A stretch of DNA of 50,756 bases from Acidimicrobiaceae bacterium (lineage in GTDB: Bacteria; Actinomycetota; Acidimicrobiia; Acidimicrobiales; Poriferisodalaceae), in the NCBI GenBank assembly GCA_026713105.1, contig JAPOPC010000010.1:1-50756 (forward strand), written 5' to 3'. The notes below the pieces were generated by a model. It saw nothing but the letters and a program-made list of their open reading frames with translations. It was not told where the DNA came from and ran no database searches. A program made the translations under genes and the position numbers. Below are positions 1 to 7,093 of this stretch, one piece after another (within the stretch, counting starts at the first letter, position 1; every line of letters starts with the position of its first letter).

Positions 1-1903
1 CATGACGGTTGTAATAGCGGATGTCGCCCACCTCAGCAGACGTCGGCACAGAAGTCGCGAACAACAACCGGAACTCACCAGAAGCCCCAACCCCGCCCAA
101 AGCCCGCGCCAGCGCCGAGTCCGACGCGATCCACACCGGCTTGCCCGGCCCCCCCGCCGATACCACCGCCGACGGCGTCACCGTCGCCCGCGCCGCCGCG
201 CCGGGCCCGACATAGTCCACCGCCCGCAACTCGATCGTGTTCACCACCCCGTTGGCCAAACCGGCGACATCGTGCCACACCGTGCCCGCGTCGCTGCCCG
301 CCACATCGGCCCAGCCGCTCCAAGCGCCGCTGCCCGCCCTGTGGCGCACCTGATACTTGCGGACCGTCTTGTCATCGGTCCTGGCCCACGCCAAAGCCGC
401 CCCGCCGTCAGACGCGAACACACTCAACTCGGCCGGCGCGGCCGGGCGCACCGTGTCGGCCACGGTGAACACCGGCGACAGGCCGTAATACGCCAAACGG
501 TTCCCTGTCGTGCGCAAGCCCGACGTGCCGTCCGACACCGGATTGTTGCCAAGCCACCCGTAGCGCACCGACGCGGCGCCCGCCGGGTTGTCGGCGTGCT
601 TCGTGCCGTCGGCATCCGAGCCGGTCCAGACCTCCCGGGAGAAAGAACCGCCGACCACGGCCTGGTTGCCGTTCTCGGTCTTCCAGGCCTTGGAGTCCCA
701 GGAGCCGTCGTAGAAGTCGGCGTAGTCGTCGGCGACTTTGTCGCCGCCAACCCAGTAGACCGGCACGCCCTTGTCGGTGCTGGTGTAGGCGGTGGCGGTG
801 TTGACCCGGGCATCCACATCGGCCGTGGAGACAACCGCGCGGAAATAGTCCCGGAAAGGCGCCAGCAGCGGATTGCCCGCCGCCGCCGCCTGCACCTTGT
901 CGTTGGAGTCCATGATCAACCCGGTGGGCAGCGCGTACCCCACATCGGAGGTCACGAACAACAGCCGGAACCTGGCGCCGTACCGCAGCCCCTCAGGAAC
1001 CAGCTCCGAGGTCACCTCGACGGTCTGCGCCTCGGGCGCGGCCAGCCCGATCTTGACCCGCACCGCGTCCGACTGCGGGCCCATGCCCCCCGTGTCCACC
1101 GCCCGCACCCGGAACGTGTAGCTCCTGTTGTTGGTCAGGCCCGTGACCACGTGCCGGACCGTGGCGGCGTTGCTGGCGGGAATGTCGGTCCAAGCCCCGC
1201 TGCCCACCCGGTACTGGTACCCGGTGAGGCTGAGGTCCGACGGGTCGGACCACAACAGCACCGCCGCCTCGTGCGACGGAACGGCCCGGAACCCCGCAGG
1301 CTTGGCCGGCAGGACCGTGTCGACCACAGTGGCGCTCGCCTCTGGCGACGCGTCGCCGAAGACGTTGGCGCGGGCGCGGATCTGGAAGGAGTAGACGGCG
1401 CCCATCGTCAGGTCGGCGACGGTGTGGGTGACGGTGTCGGCCCCGCTGCCGGGAATGTTCGTCCAGGCCCCCCAGGCGCCGCCCTCTACCCTCTGGCGGT
1501 ACTGGTAGCCGACGATCTCCGTGTCGCTGGGGTCGGCCCATGTCAACACGACCCAGTCGGTGCCCGCGGACGCGGTCAGGCCCGACGGCGCCGACGGCTT
1601 GTAGCACGTCTGCTGTTCCGCGGAGGCGGCCCACGGCAGCCCCAGATCGGCGGAGAACTGGGCGGCGGTCTTGGCCGTGGGCTTGCGGCGATCGTCGGCG
1701 CGGTAGGTGGGCAGCGTGGTCGTGGGGAACACCTCGTCGCGGAAGCCGTACGGGATCAAGCCCGCGAGCTCGCTGTTGCCGTGCAGGCCGAGGCCGTGGT
1801 AATCGGACAGGGTGTCGGCGACGCCGGTCAGGCCGACGGCGATGCAGCCGCTCAGCTCGTTGTCGTGCAGCCACAGCAGCTTCAGCTTGGCGAGGCCGCC
1901 CAG
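1..1903 (-). CDS. Giant surface protein, C-terminal segment (partial, after second frameshift)
   Basis: This is the continuation of the gene starting near 7016, in the frame whose + strand triplets begin at position 2. I see no stop from about 1903 to position 1, so it runs off the left edge. It begins with the last leucine-rich repeats (a GLAKLKLLWLHDNELSG unit). A Cys-containing LRR cap follows, then two fibronectin III-like domains (about 1590-1080) with the WxDPSD and TxYxVxGLTNGxxYxFRIRA signatures. Next comes a copy of an unnamed module (about 1010-440) with YWVGGDKVADDYADFYDGSWDS, WTGSDADGT and YGLSPVFTV. A further Fn3-like domain follows, and a second copy of the module starts at the edge. 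It is in register with the segment upstream only if two extra bases near 1904 are ignored. Secreted or surface-exposed by inference from the signal sequence at 6974. Confidence 0.72.
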   Translation of the reverse strand, partial: MGGLAKLKLLWLHDNELSGCIAVGLTGVADTLSDYHGLGLHGNSELAGLIPYGFRDEVFPTTTLPTYRADDRRKPTAKTAAQFSADLGLPWAASAEQQTCYKPSAPSGLTASAGTDWVVLTWADPSDTEIVGYQYRQRVEGGAWGAWTNIPGSGADTVTHTVADLTMGAVYSFQIRARANVFGDASPEASATVVDTVLPAKPAGFRAVPSHEAAVLLWSDPSDLSLTGYQYRVGSGAWTDIPASNAATVRHVVTGLTNNRSYTFRVRAVDTGGMGPQSDAVRVKIGLAAPEAQTVEVTSELVPEGLRYGARFRLLFVTSDVGYALPTGLIMDSNDKVQAAAAGNPLLAPFRDYFRAVVSTADVDARVNTATAYTSTDKGVPVYWVGGDKVADDYADFYDGSWDSKAWKTENGNQAVVGGSFSREVWTGSDADGTKHADNPAGAASVRYGWLGNNPVSDGTSGLRTTGNRLAYYGLSPVFTVADTVRPAAPAELSVFASDGGAALAWARTDDKTVRKYQVRHRAGSGAWSGWADVAGSDAGTVWHDVAGLANGVVNTIELRAVDYVGPGAAARATVTPSAVVSAGGPGKPVWIASDSALARALGGVGASGEFRLLFATSVPTSAEVGDIRYYNRH

Positions 1904-4900
1904 CGCTCGGCCGGGATGGTGCCGGTGAGCTTGTTGTCGTGCAGCTCGAGGGTGAGCAGCTCGGCGAGGCCGCCCAGCTCGGCCGGGATCGTGCCGGTCA
2001 GGTTGTTCTGCGACAGGCCCAGCACCTTGAGTTTGGGGATGCTGCCCAGAGTCGTCGGGATCGCGCCGTCCAGCTCGTTATTGCTGAGGCACAGCACATC
2101 GAGATTGTCCTTGAGCGTGGCCGTGCCCAGCCAGTCTGGGATCGTGCCGGTCAGCTTGTTGTGGCACAAGTACAACCGCTCGAGGTCGACCAGGTTTTTC
2201 AGCTCCTGGGGGATCGTGCCGGTCAGCTTGTTGTCGGCCAAATGCAGCACGGTGAGCTCGGACAGGCTGCCGAGCTGGGCCGGGACCGTGCCGGCCAGCT
2301 TGTCGGCATCATCCGGGTTGTTGACCCTCAGCGACACGACGCGGTTGGAGTCGGCCGGCACGGTGCTCTCGCTGGAGATCGTGACGCCCCTCCATCTGTC
2401 CACGGTCAGGTCGTAGCCCCAGTCCAGACGGTTCGTGTTCGCGCCCTCAAGGGCGCTCTTGGCCGACAGCAGCAGGTTGCAGTCTTTCTGCGCCGCAACG
2501 GTGAGGGCTTGGGCCTGCGCCGCGGTCGGCAGCGCGCCGGCGGCCACGCCCGCCGGCCTCTGGCACAGGAAGCCGTCGATCGCCGACCCGGCGGCGAGCA
2601 CCCGCACCGGAACCTTGAGGGTGGCCTTTCGGCCGCCGTAGTCCCTCACCGTGACCGTGACCGTGACCGATCCGTCGGTGATACTCCCATCAGGGATCTC
2701 GGTGCCGTCATAGAGGACCCAGACTGTCGGTGTGGCGTGGTCCACTTTGACCCCGAACCCCAAATCGGAATCGCCGTCGGCCAGCGAGGCCGAGAAGTCT
2801 GGCCAGCCGCCGTTCACCGTCAACTCGCCCACGTGTGAGTCGAACGCCGTGCCCGAGCGAAGCAGCGGATTTGCCTCCCCGTTCACCACCTGCCAGCCGG
2901 TCGGCGCCGAACCCAGACTGGGCTCCTCCAGCGGCACCGGCCGGGGGGACTTCGGGCGCGGGATGATCCTCACGCGGAGGTCGGTCGTCGCCACGTCGGC
3001 GGTGTTCGCTGCGTTGCGCTCGGCGGCGGTCAGCGTGATGTGGAAGTACCCCTTCTCGCCCAGGCCCGCGATCGCCGGATCCTGTTTGTACAGATCCCCG
3101 CCAACGAACGTGAGCTCGGCAACCCTCCGGACATCGGCCTGGTAACTGTCTTGTTTGGAGTCAGTGTGTGCAACGGTCTTGACCGAGAATCCGAGGTCGG
3201 TGGCGGCTTTGGGGAGCCTGTAGGTGATCCGAGCGGCCTTATCGCCGTCAGCGGAGGCGAAGGGGATGAACAGCTTCTGTTTCTTGGCGGCCCGGCTGAC
3301 CTCCCATGACCATTCGAAGTCCGGGTCGCCAGGTTCGCAGGCCAAGAACGGCGGGCTGGTACTGGTCGGCTCGGATATCTCGACCCGGCTCGTCCAGCCG
3401 GTCGAGTGGCCAGGGCCGCTGCCGTTGACGGCACGTATCCGGAAGATGTAGAACAGCCCGCCAGGCAGGCAGATGACGGTGTGCGAGGTGGTGTCAGCGT
3501 TGCTGTAGGGAACGTCAACCCATTCGGGGGTTTGGCCGGAAACGGGACTACCGCCGCTGTCGACCCCCAGCATCATGACCTGGTACTTGGTGATCGGGGA
3601 ATCGCCCGAATCGGCTGGGCCGGTCCAGCCCAGCGCCACCTGCCAGACCCCGGGGGTCGCGGTGAGGCCCGTCGGCATGGCCGGCGCGCCGTCCCGGAGC
3701 GGCGTCGCTGTCTTCGTATCGGACTCCGGGCCCCAACCGGCCGAGGTGCGGGCGCGGATCCGGAAGGAGTACTCGGTGCGGTTGGTCAAGCCCACCACCG
3801 TGTAGGAGATCGTGTCCGCGCCGCTCGGCGAGATCTCGGTCCATGAGCCCCATTTGGCTGCCCCGACCTTCTGGCGGTACTGGTACTTGGTGATCGACAG
3901 GTTTGACGGGTCGTCCCAGCCCAGGGTCACCCGCGTGTTCCCGGCCGTCGCGGTGAAGCCCGTCGGCTTCGCCGGCTCCACCCGCGGCGCCGACGGGGTC
4001 GCTTCCTTCCTATTGGATACGGGGCCGAAGCCGGCCGAGGTGCGGGCGCGGATCCGGAAGGAGTAGTCGGTGCCGTTGGTCAGGCCCGTCACCGTGTAAG
4101 AGGTGGTGTCCGGGCCCTTCGGCGTGATGTCGGTCCAATCTCCGTATCCGCTGTCGGTGTCCGACCTTGGGCGGTACTGGTACTGGTACTTGGTGATCGA
4201 CTGGTTTGACGGGTCGTCCCAGCCCAGGGTCACCTGCTTGTTCCCGGCCGTCGCGGTGAAGCCCGTCGGCTTGGCCGGCTTGGCCGTCGCCGTCGAGGTG
4301 GCGGCTGCGGGGACCTTGAAGACCGGCGACATCCCGTACACGTGGTGCTTGTCGGTCTTGGTGCGGGTGTGGCCGCTGTCTATCTCCTTGGACGCGCCGC
4401 CGATGGTTCCCGCCAGCTTGCCCGCGGTGGGGTGGTCCGCAGAAAGGTACTTGCCGGCCTTCTTGGTTCCGTTGCGATTCGAGCCGGTCCAGATCCAGCG
4501 GTTCTCAAGACCGGTGACCGTCTCTCCCGACTCGAACCTGGCTACCTGGGAGTCCCAGCCGCCGGCGCTGTAGAAGTCGGCGTAGTCGTCGGCCACCTTG
4601 GCGCCTCCCAGCCAGTAGATGGGCTCGCCGGCGCCGTGCTTGGCGGTGTTGGTGCGGGTGAGGTCGCGCGCGTCGTGGTACTGCGTGGAGACCAGGGCGC
4701 TGAACTGGGCCTTGTAGGGCTTCAGGGTGTCGTTGGTGTTCGCACTGTTCTTCACGTGGTTGATGTAGGTGACCTGGTTGGTGCCCGCCGCCGCGGTCGT
4801 GGTGGAGGTCATGAATATCAGCCGGAACGTGTCCCCCGCGTCGAAGCCGCTCGGGGTGTACTTCCAGTTGGGGGGCACAGTGACGACCGGGTCAACGGTG

Positions 4901-6609
4901 AGCACCGGCGACAGGCCGTAGAAGGAGAGACCGCCCGACGAGCTGGTCGAGACGAGGCCCGAGGAGATGGCATGGTGGGCGGGATTGCTCCTCAGTCGCC
5001 CCAAGCCGGGTCCTGCGTCGCCCAGCCTATGTCCGTCATTGACCGTCGTTCCGTCATTGTGCGTGCCGGTGTATATCCACTGAAGGTTGGTGCCCAGACC
5101 CGTCGGCGGCCAGCCATTGCCCTGCTCGTCCTTCCCGGCATAGCTGTCCCAGCTGTTGTCGTAGAAGTCGGCGTAGTCGTCGGCCACCTTGGCACCGCTC
5201 ACCCAGTAGATGGGCACGCCCTCGCCGGCGGCATAGGAGCTGCCGCTGGCGGGCGCGGTGCCGGTGTTGACGCGGGCGTTCGTGGAGTCGGTGGATCCGA
5301 GCACCTTGAACTGGCCGCTGATACCCGCCAGGTCGGAGTTGGCCGCCGCTCGCTGCTGCACGAAACTGTTGTACGTGGCGATGTCGGTGGGCGTCGCGTC
5401 GCGCCGCGTGGAGGTGAGGAACAGCAGGCGGAAGCTCTGGCCGCCGGTGACGAGCGGATTGTTGCTGCTGTCCTTGGGGATCAGCGCCCAGTCGTGCGGA
5501 ACGGCGCCCGCGGTTGTCGCCGTCGCGGTGGCGGCCGCAATGTCATTCTGGTTCTGGGCGCTGTGGGTGTTGCCGGCCAGGTCCTCCCCGGTGGCCGCGC
5601 TGTCGTCGTCTTCCGCCGTGGCGGCCCCGCCGTCGTCGTCTTCCACCGTGGTGCCCGCGCCGTCGTCGTCTTCCACCGTGACGGCAACCGTATTGGTGTC
5701 GTAGCCAACGGCCCTGTGATCGATCACCAGCGGCTCATCGTCCCAGTCCAAGTCATCTGTGCCGACCACAGTGACCGTCTGCGCGGTCTTCCCGTTCGCC
5801 GTCGTGAAAGTGAGCCCGTACCTCGGGGAGTCCTCGGTCCCCGTGATGACGAGATCGTCGCCCGACAGCGCCAGCTTGAACTCCTTGTCCCTATGGCCCT
5901 TGGCGAGGCCAACCGCCAGCGTCACGTTCACCGTCTCCGCGGGAAGCTCGCTCAGTGCCACGTCGTAGCTCTTGGGGGTGCCGCCCTCGGTCACCGTCAG
6001 CTCGGTCAGCGCCGTTCCCCCTGGGGCCTGCTCCGTTATCGAGCCTGAGGCGACGACCAGAATGCGGCCCGAGATGTCGTTGTCATCGACAGCGATGCGG
6101 ATGGTGACGGGCGGCGCCCCGGTGTAGCCGCCGCCCGACGCGGTGTGGCGGATCCGCGGGCTCTCGTGGAGCTCGTCGGCGTCCTCCAGCGCGCAGACCC
6201 ACACCCGCTGCGCGGTGTTCCAGTTACTGGTCGTGAAGGTGAGGCTCGTTATCTCAGCCGCAGTGCAGTCGTTCCCGGCGACGATCTTGATCGCGGCCCT
6301 GTCGGGCCCGCGGCGCTCCAACGCGACGGTCACGGGGCCGGTCGGCTGCTTCGACAGACCGACGCGGTAGCTCAGGCCTTCGCCCTCATCCATTTGGTAG
6401 CGCGTCGGGCTAATCCGCAGGCTCCCGACCGGCGTCGTGATGGAGGCCGCGATGGCGGTGGCGCCCACCTTGTGGCTGGGCAGGGTGGCAACGGCCCGGT
6501 GCTCCAGGCTGGCGGCGTTGCCGTCGGCGTCGGCGATGGTCCCGCCGTTGAGCCTCAGCGCGTTCTTCTTGATGCTGATGCCGTCTTCGTCGCGGTCGTC
6601 AGCCTGCAC
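1882..6609 (-). CDS. Giant surface protein, central segment (Calx-beta-like, repeated module, Fn3, LRR)
   Basis: An open frame of 1575 residues without its own natural start; its first residues (QADDRDEDGIS) complete the Ig-like domain begun upstream. Domains in order: end of the Ig-like domain (1-50); a Calx-beta-like region (60-175); a second beta-rich domain (180-315) ending in a DDD/EDDD-rich linker; two copies of an unnamed module (about 360-565 and 570-775) with the YWxxGAKVADDYADFY core; three fibronectin III domains (780-1080); two cadherin/Ig-like regions; and plant-type LRRs (about 1440-1575, LxxLxLxxNxLTGTIP). It ends at a TGA at 1882-1884 that is out of register with the LRR pattern, because a GC dinucleotide is inserted relative to the neighbouring repeat. 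Role inferred as adhesion or protein binding outside the cell; no catalytic motif seen. Confidence 0.78.
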   Translation of the reverse strand: MQADDRDEDGISIKKNALRLNGGTIADADGNAASLEHRAVATLPSHKVGATAIAASITTPVGSLRISPTRYQMDEGEGLSYRVGLSKQPTGPVTVALERRGPDRAAIKIVAGNDCTAAEITSLTFTTSNWNTAQRVWVCALEDADELHESPRIRHTASGGGYTGAPPVTIRIAVDDNDISGRILVVASGSITEQAPGGTALTELTVTEGGTPKSYDVALSELPAETVNVTLAVGLAKGHRDKEFKLALSGDDLVITGTEDSPRYGLTFTTANGKTAQTVTVVGTDDLDWDDEPLVIDHRAVGYDTNTVAVTVEDDDGAGTTVEDDDGGAATAEDDDSAATGEDLAGNTHSAQNQNDIAAATATATTAGAVPHDWALIPKDSSNNPLVTGGQSFRLLFLTSTRRDATPTDIATYNSFVQQRAAANSDLAGISGQFKVLGSTDSTNARVNTGTAPASGSSYAAGEGVPIYWVSGAKVADDYADFYDNSWDSYAGKDEQGNGWPPTGLGTNLQWIYTGTHNDGTTVNDGHRLGDAGPGLGRLRSNPAHHAISSGLVSTSSSGGLSFYGLSPVLTVDPVVTVPPNWKYTPSGFDAGDTFRLIFMTSTTTAAAGTNQVTYINHVKNSANTNDTLKPYKAQFSALVSTQYHDARDLTRTNTAKHGAGEPIYWLGGAKVADDYADFYSAGGWDSQVARFESGETVTGLENRWIWTGSNRNGTKKAGKYLSADHPTAGKLAGTIGGASKEIDSGHTRTKTDKHHVYGMSPVFKVPAAATSTATAKPAKPTGFTATAGNKQVTLGWDDPSNQSITKYQYQYRPRSDTDSGYGDWTDITPKGPDTTSYTVTGLTNGTDYSFRIRARTSAGFGPVSNRKEATPSAPRVEPAKPTGFTATAGNTRVTLGWDDPSNLSITKYQYRQKVGAAKWGSWTEISPSGADTISYTVVGLTNRTEYSFRIRARTSAGWGPESDTKTATPLRDGAPAMPTGLTATPGVWQVALGWTGPADSGDSPITKYQVMMLGVDSGGSPVSGQTPEWVDVPYSNADTTSHTVICLPGGLFYIFRIRAVNGSGPGHSTGWTSRVEISEPTSTSPPFLACEPGDPDFEWSWEVSRAAKKQKLFIPFASADGDKAARITYRLPKAATDLGFSVKTVAHTDSKQDSYQADVRRVAELTFVGGDLYKQDPAIAGLGEKGYFHITLTAAERNAANTADVATTDLRVRIIPRPKSPRPVPLEEPSLGSAPTGWQVVNGEANPLLRSGTAFDSHVGELTVNGGWPDFSASLADGDSDLGFGVKVDHATPTVWVLYDGTEIPDGSITDGSVTVTVTVRDYGGRKATLKVPVRVLAAGSAIDGFLCQRPAGVAAGALPTAAQAQALTVAAQKDCNLLLSAKSALEGANTNRLDWGYDLTVDRWRGVTISSESTVPADSNRVVSLRVNNPDDADKLAGTVPAQLGSLSELTVLHLADNKLTGTIPQELKNLVDLERLYLCHNKLTGTIPDWLGTATLKDNLDVLCLSNNELDGAIPTTLGSIPKLKVLGLSQNNLTGTIPAELGGLAELLTLELHDNKLTGTIPAERWAASPS
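5601..5680 (-). repeat. 30-bp tandem repeat coding an acidic linker
   Basis: Three tandem units of about 30 bp (near 5601, 5631 and 5661) with the core cgtcgtcgtcttcc, encoding repeated (V/A)EDDD(G/S) blocks between the second beta domain and the first YWxxG module of the giant surface protein. Probably a flexible acidic or calcium-binding linker. Confidence 0.8.
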
Positions 6610-7016
6610 CGCGTAGCTGAAGGCCAGGGTCGCCCCCCCCGCGTGGACTCGCTGTAGTTGGCCCAGCGCCGACGCTCGCCGACAATGACCCCGATGCGCG
6701 GCGTGCCGGTGACGATCACCGGCTCGCTGAAGGTCAAGACGACCTTGATCTGTTCGCCCAGGCCGTAGACGCCGCCGCTGCGCGGGCTGTTCAAGATGGG
6801 GCCCTCAGCGACCGACGGCGGCCCCGATTCGTTGAGCGGGGCGCCGGCGGGCTGGGCCTGCGCGAGCGACGAGGCCGGCAGCGCCGCCACGAGCGCGAAC
6901 GTCAGCGCCACCGCGAGCACGGCCCGCCAAGCCACCGGACGAGCGGGAAGGCCGCGCCGCCTCAGGCTCAGCATTCTGGTCTGTCGCCTCTGCTCAGATG
7001 CTCCAGTCAATGACAT
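6555..7016 (-). CDS. Giant surface protein, N-terminal segment with signal peptide (before first frameshift)
   Basis: The true N terminus of the giant protein. An ATG at 7016 or a later one at 6974 can serve as start. The latter gives a compact signal peptide (RRRG n-region, hydrophobic VLAVALTFALVAAL, cleavage after SLAQA). The Ig-like domain follows (GVYGLGEQIKVVLTFSEPVIVTGTPRIGV in short form), closely resembling the N-terminal domain of the next protein at 7094-9316. The meaningful frame is lost at the run of eight C on the + strand (6633-6640). Moving to the other frame there restores ATLAFSYAVQADD, as expected for this domain, so residues after about 125 of this ORF are out of frame. 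A tract of nine or six G would join the segments. Either a sequencing error, a decayed gene, or a phase-variable switch. Confidence 0.68.
   Translation of the reverse strand: MSLTGASEQRRQTRMLSLRRRGLPARPVAWRAVLAVALTFALVAALPASSLAQAQPAGAPLNESGPPSVAEGPILNSPRSGGVYGLGEQIKVVLTFSEPVIVTGTPRIGVIVGERRRWANYSESTRGGRPWPSATRCRLTTATKTASASRRTR
6633..6640 (-). repeat. Homopolymeric tract of eight G (coding strand) at a frameshift
   Basis: Eight consecutive C on the + strand, read as G8 in the surface-protein gene, exactly where the reading frame changes. One more G, or two fewer, would join the signal-peptide segment to the main frame. Such tracts are slippage-prone both in vivo and in sequencing. Confidence 0.8.
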
Positions 7017-7093
7017 TCCTCAAGTATCGCAACTGCATGCCCGCGTTGCCCATTGCGGAATGATCACATCGAACAAATTTCGATAACAAGCGA

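Noticed and set aside
2..2416. 804-codon open frame on the + strand
   Set aside because: It is the exact antisense of the surface-protein frame (same codon register). Its product is Arg/Gly-rich and repetitive, with no domain; the opposite strand shows clear Fn3 and LRR patterns.
4342..6048. 568-codon open frame on the + strand
   Set aside because: Antisense shadow of the central surface-protein segment; Val/Gly/Arg-rich with no recognisable domain.
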